DNA of 64,000 bases from Monodelphis domestica (GCF_027887165.1 NC_077235.1:6741378-6805377), one strand, 5' to 3'. Counted from the stretch's first letter, positions 13,444 to 26,394 are shown. The notes: generated from the sequence alone by a model not told the origin. Numbers and translations: made by a program.

Positions 13444-14253
13444 TGTGATGGTTAAATTTAATGGTTCAACAATAATTTTATGAAATTATGTGGTCAACAA
13501 TGTTTATTATATCTCGAGTCAGACATTTATTTACAAATATATACAAATAGAGAAGAAACAATAAAGAAGCAAAATGTGAGGGGGTTAGAGAGGTTATCTA
13601 TCCTATCTTAATCCAGGCAGAGATTAATTAGCTCTCAACAAGGAAGGCCTGCAGTTAGTAACTAAGCAGCGTCCTCCAAGATGGAAGCTAGCCTCTCCAG
13701 GAACTAGGAAAGGAATCAGCCTTTTACTCACGCCATGAAGTAGTCCAGGAGTAACAGTCTAAGTTGAAGCCCAGATCCAAGCTCACAATCCAAGCCATAG
13801 TCTCCAGCAAGCTCCCTCAAAGACTCTCTCCAGTCAGGAGACTATCTCCAGAAGACTGATTCAAACTAAAGGATTCATGGCTTTTATGGTGGGTGCTAGC
13901 ACTGCCTACAAGGCAGTGTTTGTGGGAACCAGTTCTCATCTTCTAGAGGGTTGAACTCTTATCAAAGGCCTCTGAAAGTGTCAACTCTGATCATGGGATT
14001 CATAAGTTTCTGGAGTTGTCACCCTTTGTAGTAAGTGACTTGCAAACTCCTCCAACTAGTTAAAACTTTTGTTGGTTCAATCCAAAAATGGACAAAGGAA
14101 AGTTAATCCTGTCTTCACAATCTTGTAAGGTACTAATTGGGGTACTTAAATTATTTTTTAACCAAGGGTTAACTCAAAATAGACACAGGAAATAAGAATT
14201 CCCTTTTACAAGTGTAACTCAGAAAAGAGAACAAAGACTTCCCTTTCACAACA
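13444..14253 (-). mobile_element. LTR-like fossil (candidate solitary endogenous-retrovirus LTR)
   Basis: Read on the minus strand this ~810-bp block starts with TG, ends with CA, and has an AATAAA-type polyadenylation word in its last fifth. No internal viral genes flank it. No clear short target duplication was found and the family is not identified. It separates the decayed L1 on the left from the 5' end of a different L1 on the right. It is a fossil of moderate to old age, judged only by texture. Confidence 0.45.
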
Positions 14254-15884
14254 CCTAGGAGGTAGAGTCCAGATGGTGGCATAGTAGCAGCAAAAGCCAA
14301 AACTGTTCAGACTGTCCTTCCATACCAATCTTTAAAAATGAGCTTTAAAAGGACAGGAAACCAAACCCTACAACAGGGCAGAGTCATGGGCCTCTCCCAC
14401 TGAGCAAAACATGAAAGGTAGGCAGAGAGAGTCGATTTTCATAGGATAAGGGAAGACCATAACCAAAACTGCACCTGCAGAAGTCCTGGACAACCACCCC
14501 CACACTCCACCCACCATGCTGGGATGAGCAATTAGGTGTAGGTTGACCTTGGGATCCTGGGACAGAGGCTGCATTAGCAGAGGAGCATCTCAGAAATACC
14601 CATTGAAGTCCTGTGTCCAGACAACAGCTTGCAGGGAAGACCAGGGGAATCTATCTGGCTGGGCACCTTCAGGGCTCCACGACTGGCTACATTGAAGACT
14701 TAGCCCCAGGGAAGATTAGCTCAACCAGCGGAATCCAGTAAACCAACAAAGGAGAGAGTTTACAGTACACAGGAAAAAACAAAAGGCTGAAAAAAAATAA
14801 GTAAATAACAGAAAAAGAAGGTAACTATCAAAAGTTTCTATGACTAAAAACACCAGAGATCAGAACCAAAAGAGGATGACAGGATATAAGGAATTACAAG
14901 CAAAACCTCAACAAAAAACCTGGAAATTGGACTGACATTCTAGAAAAACACAGAAAGGAATTCAAAAAGCAAATGGGATAGGTTGAAGAAAAATGGGAAA
15001 AAGAAAACAGCTTAAAAAGCAAAACTGATCAACTGGGAAAAGAGGCACAAAAATCAAACAAAACAGTGTCCTAAAATCCAGAATTGACCCAATAGAAAAT
15101 GAGACAAAAAATCCAATGAAGAAAAGAGTGACATAAAAAGAAGAATGGGCCAAATGGAAAAGGAGGATCAAAAGATCATGAAAGAAATTCAGTCTGTAAA
15201 AATTAGAATTGGGAAAATAGAAACTAATGATTTCACAAGACATCAAGAAACAATAAAATCAAAAGAATGAAAAATAGGAGAAAATATGAAATATATCATT
15301 GGAATAAAAACAAAAGACCTGGGAAATAGATCCAAGAAAGACAATATAAAAATTATGGGACTACCTGAAAGACATGACCAAAAAAAAAAATCCTATACAA
15401 CATATTACAAGAAACTATCCAAGAAAACTGCCCTGATATTTTTAACAAGACAGTAAAATAGAGATTGAAAGAATCCACAGATCACCTCCTGCAATAAATC
15501 TCCAAATGACAACTCCCAAGAATGTTATAGCCAAGTTCAAGAGCTCCCAGGCCAAGAATAAAATATGCAAATAGCCAAAAAGAAACAATTCATATATGAT
15601 GAAGGCCCAGTCAGGATTACACTGGATTTGGCAGCTTCTACACTGAAGGACCAGAAGGCAAGAAACAGGGTTCACAAGCAAAAATCAATAATCCAGAAAA
15701 GGTGACTATATTCTTTTAGAGACTATGCTCATTTACTTAAATAGAAGCTTTCCAAATCTTTCTGAAGAAAATATGAGACAAACACAAAATATGATGTGTA
15801 AATACAAAATTCAAGTGAAGCATAAAAAGGAAAATAAGAGAAAAAAATTAAGGGCTTCAATAAGGACAAATTGTTTATATTCCT

Positions 15885-16243
15885 ATTTCCTTAAAAATTA
15901 AGAGTTATAGATATCTTTCCAAAATTTAAGACATATTAAATCAATTGCACAAAAAAATCAAGCCATTCTCCAATTGATAAATGGGCAAGGGACATGAATA
16001 GGCAATTTTCAGATAAAGAAATCAAAACTATTAATAAGCACACGAAAAAGTGTTCTAAATCTCTTATAATCAGAGAGGTGCAACTCAAAACAACTCTGAG
16101 GTATCACCTTACACCTAGCAGATTGGCTAACATGACAACAACAGAAAGTAATGAATTCTGGAGGGGATGTGGCAAAGTCAGGACATTAATGCATTGCTGG
16201 TGGAGTTGTGAATTGATCCAACCATTCTGGAGGGCAATTTTTG
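15885..16243 (+). mobile_element. L1 ORF2 C-terminal piece inserted in inter-ORF region
   Basis: This segment encodes the ORF2 C-terminal lines '[16 protein letters not shown]' and 'FWRGCGKVRTLMHCWWSCE'. It sits between the end of ORF1 and the inter-ORF words that resume at about 16244 ('ttatcatagtagttagaagg'). Around 15892-15925 a short stretch reads as inter-ORF sequence on the opposite strand, so the left junction includes a small inversion. Confidence 0.5.
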
Positions 16244-17206
16244 TCATTATCATAGTAGTTAGAAGGAGTATACAAAGAGGGTGTAAAATTAGGAATAAAA
16301 ATAGGATAGTACTAAGAGAAATGGGAAGAAATAGTAAAACTATACTAGTGTGGAGTCCCAAGCTTCCCCTAGCCAAACAGATAAATAAACATCCCCCCCC
16401 ACCAAAAAAATAAGAAAGAAGTAAAGGAAGTGAATGAAATTTTAGAAAATTATAGTTAATAGATATCTGGAGAAAATTGAATAGGAAAAAAAGGAATATA
16501 CCTTCTTTTCAGCAGGACATGGTATATATACAAAGATTGACCATGTACTAGGACATAAAAACATCACGCACAAATGCAGAAAAGCAAAATAATAAATGCA
16601 ACTTTTTTCATATCATAATATGATAAAAATTATAATTAATATGGGTTCATGGAGAGGCAAATTAAAAATTAATTGGAAACTAAATAATCTAAGGATTGAA
16701 AATGGATAAGCCAAAGAACAAATGATAGAAATGAAATCAGTGATTTCATTGAAGAGAATGGCAATGAGGAGACGACATATCAAAATTTATGGGATACAGC
16801 CAAAGGAGTACTCAGGGGGAAATTTATATCCCTGGGTGCTTATATCAACAAAATAGAGAAAAGGGAGATCAGTGAATTGGGCATGTAACTAAAAAAACTA
16901 GATAAAGAATAAATTAAAAATCCCCAGAGAAAGACTGAATTGGAAATTCTAAAAATCAAAGGAGAAATTAATATACTTGAAAGCTAAAGAATAAGACTAG
17001 GAGCTGGTTCTCTAAAAAAACATATATAGTACTGGTTAATTTGATTTAAAAAATGGAAAAGAATCAAATTAACAGTATCAAAAATGAAAAGAAGATTTCA
17101 TCTCTAATGAAGAGGAAATTAAGGCAATTATTAGGATTTATTTTGCCCAATTATATGACAATAAATATGACAATCTAGGTGAAATGAATATTTACAAAAA
17201 ATATAA

Positions 17207-18726
17207 ATAGGAAGGTGGCCTAGCAGCACCACATCTTAAACTGTATTATAAAGAAGTGGTCATCAAAACAATATGGTATTGGCTAAGAGACAGAAGGGAG
17301 GATCAGTGGAATAGATTTGGGGTAAATGACCTCAGCAAGACAGTCTATGAAAAACCCAAAGTTTCCAGCTTTGGGGACAAAAATTCACTATTTGACAAAA
17401 ACTGCTAGGAAAATTGGAAAACAGTATGGGAGAGATTAGGTTTAGATCAATATCTCATACCCTACCACAAGATAAATTCAGAATGGGTGAATTACTTGAA
17501 TATAATGAAGGAAAGTATAAGTAAATTAGGTGAACACAGAATAGTATACCTGTGATATCTGTGGAAAGGAAAGATTTTCAGGCCAAGCAAGAGTTAAAAA
17601 ATATTTTAAAATGTAAAATAAATAATTCTTATAACATTAAATTTAAAAGGGTTTGTACAAACAAAACCAATGTAACCAAAATCCGAAGAGAAGCAAAAAT
17701 TGGGAAAAAATCTTTATAACAAAAACCGCAAACAAAGGTTTAATTTCTCAAATATATGAGGAGCTAAATCAATTGTACAAAAAAATCAAGCCATTCCCCA
17801 ATTGATAGATGGGTAAGGCCATGAATAGACATTTTCACAGGATGAAATAAGAACTATCAATAAGCATATGAAAAAGGGTTCTAAATCTCAGAGAAATGCA
17901 AATCAAAACAACTCTGAAGTACCCCCCTCACACCTAGCAGATTGGCTAACATGACAGCAAAGGAAAGTAAAAAATGTTGGAGGGGATGGGGCAAAATAGG
18001 GACATTAATGCAGTGCTGGTAGCATTGTGAATTGATCCAACCATTCTGGAGGGCAATTTGGAACTATGTCCAAAGGCTCTTCGATCCAGCCATAGCACTG
18101 CTGGGTTTATACCCCAATGAGATAATAAGGAAAAAGTCTTGTACAAAAATATTTACAGCCACACTCTTTGTGGTGGCAAAAAAATGGAAAATGAGGGGAT
18201 GTCCTCCAATTGGGGAACGACTGAACAAATTGTATGTGTTGGTGATGGAATACTATTGCGCTAAAAGAAATAATGAAGTGGAGAAATTCCATGTGAACTA
18301 GAATGACCTCCAGGAATTGATGCAGAGTGAAAGGAGCAGAACCAGGAGAACATTGTACACAGAGACTGATACACTGTGGTACAACTGAATGTAATGGACT
18401 TCTCTACTAGCAGCAATGCAATGATCCAGGACAATTCTGAGGGACATATGAGAAAGAACACTATCCAAATCCAGAGAAAGAATTGTAGGAGAAGAAACAC
18501 AGAAGAAAAACAATTGCTTGATCACATGGGTCAATGTGGATATGATTTGGGGTGTAGACTCTTAATGATGACCCTAATGAAAATATTAATAATATGGAAA
18601 TGGGTCTGTATCAATGACACATGTAAAACCCAGTTAATTGCATACTGGCTATGGGGGTTGGGAAGAAGGAAGAGAAAGAACATGAATCATGTAACTATGG
18701 AAAAATGGTCTAAATTAATTAATTAA
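17207..18726 (+). mobile_element. Nested 5'-truncated L1 (about 1.5 kb)
   Basis: The linker of the outer L1 breaks off at about 17206. It resumes at about 18727 with 'actaaa..agaagaaatagaat', which is the expected continuation. Between them lies the last third of another L1 ORF2 and its 3' UTR, ending in 'aattaattaatt'. Frames are broken. Exact boundaries and target duplication are uncertain. Confidence 0.6.
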
Positions 18727-19469
18727 GACTAAAAAAAGAAGAAATAGAATACTTAAACAGTCTCATCTCAGAAAAAGAAATTGAACAAGCCATCAAGAAA
18801 CTCCCAAGGAAAAAAATCCCCAGGGCCAGATGGATTCCCAAGTGAATTTTAGCAAACATTTAAAGAGCAACTAATCCCAATCCTATAAAAACTATTTGAC
18901 AAAATAAGGAAAGAAGGAGTCTTACCAAATTCTTTTTATGACATAAATATGGTACTAATATCCAAACCAGGAAAACCAAAAATATAGAAAGAAAATTATA
19001 GACCAATCTCCTTAATGAACATAGATGCAAAAGTCTTAAATAAAATACTAGCAATGAGACTACAGCAATATATAACAAGGATTATTCACTATGATCAGGT
19101 GGGATTTATGCCAGGAATGCAAGGTTTGTTTAATATTAGGGAAACTATCCACATAAATGACCATGTCAATAATCAAACTAACAGAAATCATATGATTATC
19201 TCAATAGATGCAGAAAAAGCCTTTGACACAATACAACAGCCCTTTCTTTTGAAGACACTAGAAAGCATAGGAATAAAAGGGCCTTTCCTCAAAATAATAA
19301 GTAGTATTTATTTAAAATCATCAGCAAGTATCATCTGCAATGGTGACAAGTTAAAAGCTTTCCCAATAAGATCAGGAGTGAAGCAAGGATACCCATTATC
19401 ATCACTATTATTTAATATGGTACTAGAAATGCCAGCTGTAACAATTAGAGAATAAAAAGAAAAAGAAGA

Positions 19470-19998
19470 GGCTAAACTAATTGTGGCACATGTTGGTGAT
19501 GGAATACAATTGTGCTCAAAGGATTAATAAACTAGAGGAATTCCTTGAGAACTAGAACGACCTCCAGGAATTGATGCAGAGTGAAAGGAGCAGAACCAGG
19601 AGAACATTGTACAGAGACTGATACACTGTGGCACAATTGAATGTAATGGACTTCTCTACTAGCAGCAATGCAATGATACAGAACAATTCTGAGGGACCTA
19701 TTGGAAAGAACACCATCCACATTCAGAGGAAGAATTGTGGGACTAGAAACACAGAAGAAAAATAACTGCTTGATCACATGGGTTGCTGGGGATATGATTG
19801 GGGATGGAGACTCTAAATGATCGCCCTAGTGCAAATATGAATAATATGGAAATAGCTCTTGATCAATGACACATGTAAAACCCAGTGGAATTGTGCATTG
19901 GCTATGGCAGGGAGGTGGTGGAAGGGGAGGGAAAGAACAAGAATCTTGTAACCATGGAAAAATATTTTAAATTAATTCATTGAATAAAATTTTCAAAA
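19470..19998 (+). mobile_element. Nested 5'-truncated L1 3' end (about 529 bp)
   Basis: The insert begins with 'ggctaaactaattgtgg' and ends in an A-rich tail. The outer reverse transcriptase stops at 'agagaataaaaagaaaaaga' and resumes after similar A/G-rich sequence with 'gaaattgaagagatcaa', so an A/G-rich target duplication of about 10-13 bp is likely. It starts at almost the same L1 position as the insert at 12184. Confidence 0.7.
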
Positions 19999-21667
19999 AA
20001 GAAAAGAAATTGAAGAGATCAAGTAGGCAATGAGGAAATTAAATGATCACTCTTTACAAATGACACAATAGTATACCTAAAGAATCTGAGAAAATCAACT
20101 AAAAAGCTAGTGGAAATAACTTCAGCAAAATTGAAAGATACAAAATAAATTCATATAAATTATCAGCATTTCTACATATTTCCAACAAAACTCAGCAGCA
20201 AGAGTTAGAAAGAGAAACTCCATTTAATATCACTCTAGACAATATAAAATATTTGGGAATCTATCTGCCAAGACAAGCATGGGCATGATATGAACACAAC
20301 TACAAAATATTTTTCACACAAATAAAACAAGATCTAAACAATTGGAAAAACCTTAATTGCTCATGGGTAGAGTGAGCTAACAAAAAAATGACATTCCCAC
20401 CTAAATTGATTTACTTATTCAGTGCCATACATATCAAACTACTACAAAGCTATTTTATAGAACTAGAAAAAATAATAAGAAAATTCATCTGGAAGAACAA
20501 TAAGAGAACTAATGAAAAAAAATGTGATGTATGGTGGCCTACCAGTATTAGATCTGAAACTATACTAATAAAGTAGTGATCATCAGAACAACCTGGTAAT
20601 GGCTAAAAGATAGATGGGTAGATCAATGGAATTGGCTGGGGTAAAGGACCTCAGCAATCTAGTGTTCAATAAACCCAAAGATCCCAGCTTTGGGGATAAA
20701 ACCCAGTATTTGACAAAAACTGCTAGGAAAATTGGAAAAGAGTATGGGAAAATTGGGTTTAAAACAACATCTCACACCCTTAGCAAGAAAAATTCAAAAT
20801 TGGTACATGACATGAAGAGTGAAATTATAAGTAAATTAGGGGAACATAGAATAGTATACCTGTCAGATCTGTAGAAATGGGAAGAATTTAAGACCAAGCA
20901 AGAGATCCAGAATATTACAAGATGTAAAATGAATAATGTTGATTATATTAAATTAAAAAGTTTTTGTAAAAACAAAACCAGTGCAACCAAGATTAGAAGG
21001 GAAGCAACAAATGGGGGAAATTTTATAACAAATTTCTCTGATAAAGGTCTAATTTGTCAAATATATAAAGAACTAAAGCAAATTCATGAGAAATCAAGTC
21101 ATTCTACAATTGACAAATGGTCAAGGGACATGAATAGACAGTTTTTAGATGAAGAAATCAAAACTATCAATAATCATATGAAAAAATGTTTTAAATCTTT
21201 CCTGTTTAGAGAAATACAAGTCAAAATAACTCTGAGGTACCACCTTATACCTGGCAGACTGGCCAATATGACAGTAAAAGAAAGTGATAAATGTTGGAGG
21301 GGATGTGACAAAATTCAGACACTAATGCATTATTGGTGGAGTTATGAATTGGTCCAACCATTCTGGAAGGCAATTTGGTACTCTGCCCAAAGGGCTTTAA
21401 AAGAATGCCTGCCCTTTGATCTAGCAATACTATTACTAGATTTATATCTGATGATTTGGGGTTTTAGTCTCATAGGATTACTCTCTTACAAAAATGAACG
21501 ACATGCAGATAGATTTTGAGTGATAATACATGTAAATAACCCATTGGAATTGCCTGACAACTCAACAAGGTGGGAGGGAAGAGGAGAGGGTGACAACATG
21601 AATCATGTAAACATGGGAAAAAATAATTTTAAAATATTTTTTAAAATAAAAATAACCCATTTCTCAG

Positions 21668-24105
21668 CTGTACATAACTGTAACAAAGAGGCTACAGCAA
21701 TTTATGAAGAAGTAATACTCTATGACCAGGTTAAAGTTAAACCAAGAATGAAGGGTTGTTTGAATATTAAAAAACTATAAACATAATTGCAGCAATCCAG
21801 CCCATAGGTATTATGGAGAGACAAGGATTGTGAATGGGCACATGGCCATTCTGGGCATGGCAATGAACTCTGTTCCCAGCTTGGCTGGAGTTAGGGCGCG
21901 AAACCTTGCTTCCCTTTGTCTCACTCACCTGAGGTTAAAAACTCCACCTTCACCTTGTCGTAATTTGCTATTATCCAATGGCAATACACTATGTAACTCA
22001 CCTATATGTATTGAGGCATCATGTAACTTATCAATATGTATTGAGTTCATTTGCATATCAAAAAGAATAAATTGCTCCTCTCTCCTTGGACGATCTCACA
22101 GGTTTGCTCAACACTCTTTCCACCTTTCTCTCTCCTCTCTATCTTTACCTGAGGCCTGGCCTTTGGCCAGGTGTCTCTTTCTTTTCCAATGTTAATACCT
22201 AGCATTCTCTAATTCTCTCTATTAGTCTCTATTCATTCTCCCAGCTTAACTATATCATCTTCTGACCAATGTAGTGTTAAATTGGGATCTCTGAATGGAA
22301 TATAGCCTGTCAGTAACGTCCATTGATGGGAGCGTGGCTGCGGCTCCAAAATATTAATAATAACTGATTACTGACTCATTATTGACATCTCAAAGGTTGG
22401 CTCTTTCATGCCCTTCACGGGATCCAAAACTTCTATCCCTTTTCTATTTTCCTACCATAAGGCTTCCCACTGGCTGGGAGGCTTTAATAATCAGCTATAT
22501 TTATAACAAGAATAAATATCATATGATTATAGCAAAAGATGTGGAAAAAGCTTTTGACAAAATATGATAGTTATTTCTGCTAACAAAACAAACACTGAAA
22601 AGCATGAAAATAAATGGGCCACCCTATTTGGGTATGGTACAAGACATACTAGCTATAGCATATATTCATATTAAATATAGCCTGTATAGAGACAAGAACA
22701 AAATTGAGGCAATCTGCAAAGACAAAAAGGAAACAAGATTCTTGCTTTTTGCCAATGATATGATGATTTACCCAGAGCACCCTGGGAAGCCAACTACAAA
22801 TGAATTGAAATGATGAATAACTCCAACTAAGTGGCAAGGTATAAAGAACACATTCAGGTTAAATCATTGGCATTTCTGTATATTGCCAAGGAAATCCAGC
22901 AGGAAGAGGAAGAAAAATTCTACTTGAAATAACCACAGAGAACATCAAATATTTAAGCTTAAGTGTTTTCCTACCAATCCGCACACAGGAACTATATGAA
23001 CCCAAACAGAAAACACTCTTCACAGAAATTAAGACAGATCTGAATGAGGGGGAATAATTACGCTCATGCAGGTAAAGGCAATAAGAGAAAAAAGACAAAA
23101 CTTCCTAATTTACTTATTTAGTGATATATTGACCAAACTCTCGAAGGACGAAAACAGGCCTTGAAGAAATAACAATGAAATTTATCTGGAAGAACAAAAA
23201 GTCAAGAACCTCAAAGGAAAGCATGAAAAAAAAAGTGGGCAGGGAGGGGGCCTCACAGCAGGGCCACATGTCCAATTGTCAGGATTTTAAAAGCCAGCTC
23301 AGTTAGGTGCTGAGCATACAGAAGCAAAGCAGCAGCCTTGAGTTTGAGAAACCAAAGCTGCTCCTGGGAAAAGGCTCCATTATTTGACAAAATTACTGGA
23401 AAACCAGAAAATGTTCTGGCAGAAATTAGGGAAAGACTAGCATCCCATGGCCTGCCAAGATTTATGACATGGATAGACAAAGCTGCATCCTAAACAGATT
23501 AGATGAGCAGGGAAGAAATTACCTTCCAGATCTGGCTATTGGAAGAGTCCATAAACCAATAAGGACTAGAGAAGAGCCCTGTTGATAAGATACACAATGG
23601 TGATCCCGAAATTTCAAAGGTTTTACCCAAACAAAACCAGGAAAGTAAAATGAGAAGAGAAGCCGTTAACTGTGCAAAAAACATCTTTGCGGCAAGTTTT
23701 CCCTGATAGTGGATTAGTTAAAAACAAGAAACACGTATTTCCCAGCCGTATATGTGTTAGGGAAACAGGCTGATTATACACATCCATAACTGAACACAAT
23801 GCCACTGAGTCACTGAATGATGCATCTGTGATGGCGGTACAAGGCCTCTAGTCCTAAAATATCAAAGTAATGTAGAGAAGATGCCATTTGCACAAGACAA
23901 TTTCGAGTGCCTTTCTTGGTTATATCAAAGAACTGGAAGCAAGAGATTGCCTATACATCAGGGAATGGCTCAATCCGGTATGGCATATGTGGAATTTTCA
24001 TTTTGCCCTGAAAAACGGCAAAAGGAACTACCTCAGAGAAACTTGGGTTGACTTGCACCAACTAATATAGAACAAGTTACACCAAGCAACCAACACTGTA
24101 AAAAG
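21668..24105 (+). mobile_element. Older divergent L1 ORF2, split by an LTR-like fossil
   Basis: 21668-21787 reads as reverse transcriptase ('QLYKEAT..YEEVILYDQVKVKPRMKGCLNIKKL'). After the inserted block the same domain resumes near 22494 ('KYHMIIAKDVEKAFDKI'), then 'LLFANDMMIYPEHPGKP' at 22730-22785, where the FADD motif has N for the first D. The connection region follows ('SIICY..DKITGKPENVLAEI' near 23380), and C-terminal traces continue to about 24100. It is highly decayed and older than the other L1s here. Confidence 0.6.
21788..22486 (+). mobile_element. LTR-like fossil with 5-bp target duplication
   Basis: A ~700-bp block interrupts an L1 reverse-transcriptase region. The L1 word 'ataat' is present on both sides (21783-21787 and 22487-22491), as expected for a retroviral-type insertion. 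Inside is an AATAAA-type word (about 22067) followed by a C/T-rich stretch, typical of R/U5. No internal genes are present, so it looks like a solitary LTR. The family is not identified. It is younger than the L1 it split. Confidence 0.55.
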
Positions 24106-24534
24106 ACAATATGGAAGCACTCCAATCAATGCAATGGCCAACCTCTATACCAAATGGCAGGTACAATAAAACAGGAGAAGTGATGGACTTAGGATACAAA
24201 CGTGACATGTTTGGAAGTGGCTCTGCATCTTCTTTCAAAGGTTTCCCCTTCCTGACCAGGCAGAGAAAGGGGAGAAAAGCTGGGAAAGGAAGGAAAAGCA
24301 ATGCTTTGTAATGGATTAATTTTCTATCATCCCCTCCCCTCCAAGTGCCAGTCCAACTGTTCATTTTATCCCTTTGTCACGCCGTACCTGGGGAGACTAG
24401 GCCCTGGGACTGCCAGTGGTACTGGCCTTGCTCTGGTTCAGGTTTTATTCAGAGCCCTCAATCACTACCTTGGGAACATTTGCAAACACCATTAACTTCC
24501 TTAAAATATTGTCAACTCCACATGGCAGGACATG
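24106..24534. other. Low-repeat DNA, nothing assigned
   Basis: No recognisable gene or repeat. Overlapping short open frames on both strands show no domain. Confidence 0.35.
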
Positions 24535-25030
24535 CAAAGAATCTGAGAGTTAGAAGGACCTTTAGGAATTATCTAAGCCAAACCTGTCATTTTATAAGAC
24601 AACCGAGGCCCAAAGAAGGTAAATAACTTTCCCAAGATCATACTGAGGCAGAGGGGTGACTAAAATTGAGATCGCTAGTGTGCCTTCTACTACATAATAT
24701 AGCCTCCATTAACTGGGGATTAATAAACACTCTTAAATGTGTGACCTTGAACAAGTACTTTACCCTCTGAAGCTTACTTTCCTCCTCTAAAACTCTTGTA
24801 TCAAAATATTCGCACTACCTAAGTCACATGGTTGCCATGAGGTAGACATGGGATAAGCACTTCATTAAGTGTAAAACACTATTTAAATGCAAGCTGTTGC
24901 TATTTTTAGGACTCTACGACAGTGGAAGCACTGAAAGATCATGAAGTACCCCGTTACTAGCAAGACAAAGTCAACAAACATTTATTAAGGGCCTACTGCC
25001 TGCCTGCAATTTGGCTGGAAAAGATGGGCA
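24535..25030. repeat. Cluster of ancient MIR-type remnants
   Basis: At 24535-24700 a minus-strand MIR-like run is seen ('gacaaccgaggcccaaagaa', 'cccaagatcatac'). At 24735-24905 a plus-strand copy is seen ('gtgtgaccttgaacaagtac', then 'catgaggtagacatgggat'). At 24975-25005 a 'caacaaacatttattaaggg' SINE tail word occurs. All are old and diverged. Confidence 0.6.
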
Positions 25031-25039
25031 TATTAGGTG

Positions 25040-25200
25040 CACTGAGGGAGAACGTAGACAGTGCTGCCACTCTGGAAAATAATTGCAATGGATAGGGCAG
25101 GTCACTACAGTTTACACAGCCTTTCAACTCCTCATCCCATTGCCAGGCATAACCCTACGGAAGTTGAACAGCAGTGGAGAAAGGCACTATTCATAGCAAC
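25040..25200 (+). mobile_element. Ancient L1 ORF2 C-terminal trace
   Basis: The sequence resembles the L1 stretch around 'tctggaaaataatt', then 'catcccattgccaggcataa' and 'ggcactattcatagcaac', which corresponds to the ORF2 end encoding the 'FDPAI..LLG' and 'IFIA' lines. Very worn. Confidence 0.4.
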
Positions 25201-25849
25201 CATTCAGAGCAGGGTTGTTTCTTTATAGTCTTTGCCACCATATTTCCATTCAGTGTCCTTCACCCATTGCTCAGTTTCCCCATAACTTCCATTTTGAAGG
25301 CTCTCTAGTCCTCGTTGCCATGGCTCTATGTGGCTGCCTTCCCCTCCACCTTATTTTTCAGCTGAAGAAAAGGCCAGACTGGACCGATCGCCAGCACTTA
25401 GCACAGCCCCTGGCACATAGTAAGACTCTAATATATGTCCTTTAATGTGGCTTGACTCTAAGTCCAACCAATCTGGTATATATGAAATGTCAAGTGAGGA
25501 ATTCAGAGAACTGTGTTGAGAAGTTAGAGAACTGGCCCCTACCAGCACAAATGGTTGAGGCCCAAGAAGCAAAGGGCAAAGGTGATTGAATTGAACTGCA
25601 AAAAACAAGAGACAAAGTGGGATACCAGACCAAGTGAAAAGACCTCTCTTTGCTTCAGAAGCCCACTGAAACCTCACGCTGCCTTCCTGATGACTGGGGT
25701 GGGGAAGGACTACGAGTGTATAAATTGAGATGTTCAACAGGACATGGGGACTGGATTGCGTGAATCTGTCCATTCCTTTCTGACTCATGTAAGGGAAGGT
25801 TTGTAAGGAAAATTGCTTATATTTTCATTCTTTGGGGCTATTTCCTTTT
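25201..25849. other. Low-repeat DNA, nothing assigned
   Basis: A 145-residue minus-strand open frame (25351-25788) shows no domain, signal or splice context that I recognise. A word like an L2 3' end ('cctggcacatagtaagactc') occurs near 25409. Confidence 0.35.
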
Positions 25850-25995
25850 CCTTTTTTATTAATTATATTTTTCCAGATTACACTTTAATACAATTTTTAA
25901 GAATCATTTTCTGACATTTTCTTTCCATGGTCTTCTCTTGTGCTCTCTCTCTCCCCCCTCCCCAAGATAGCACATAATGTTAAAGAGGTTATTCT
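25850..25995 (-). mobile_element. Possible antisense LINE 3' UTR
   Basis: The pattern 'attttctgacattttctttcc' followed by a C/T-rich run resembles antisense 3' UTRs of older marsupial L1s. There is no coding part to confirm it. Confidence 0.3.
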
Positions 25996-26394
25996 AAAGA
26001 TAGAAAGTAAGGGTTAAAAAAAGAATAAAGTGGATCATGGATGCTTCAGACTTTGAAAGAAATATAAGCAAGGAGTCAGGTAGAATGAATACCACTTTTT
26101 ACTTCATCTCCTTCATGAGCTTTTTCTCTTATAATTTATATGTGTCTTTTACAATACAACGAACATGGATATCTTTAGAATTGATACTATCTAGGCCTGG
26201 CTCTCAATCCACTGAGTTAGTTCACTGACCCTCCATTTCATTCTTTTAGAAAAGGATTAATTCTGTACTTCAGGAACACCAAGAAAGCTCAAGGGAGAGA
26301 GCACCTTGCAAGTAGTAAAAAAAAGTGGATGGCCTGTGAAAACCCAAATCTCACATACAGGTCATTTCTTTTTCTTTCTTTTTTTGGTCAAAAC

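Larger units (their letters stand above)
14262..21655 (+). mobile_element. L1 LINE with several nested L1 insertions
   Basis: The element starts with an L1 5' UTR ('gtccagatggtggcat'). A lysine-rich, coiled-coil-type ORF1 follows (about 14780-15870). After an inserted L1 piece (about 15885-16243) come the end of the inter-ORF region, a shortened endonuclease and linker (16244-17206), a nested L1 3' portion, reverse transcriptase (18727-19460) with '[17 protein letters not shown]' and 'IDAEKAF', a second nested 3' end, then the rest of ORF2 (about 20005-21430) with the cysteine motif 'CWRGCDKIQ', and a shortened 3' UTR. The N-terminal half of the endonuclease is missing. All frames are broken. 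Confidence 0.7.

Noticed and set aside
25351-25788. 145-codon minus-strand open frame
   Set aside because: No domain, signal peptide or exon borders; one end runs into L2-like sequence.
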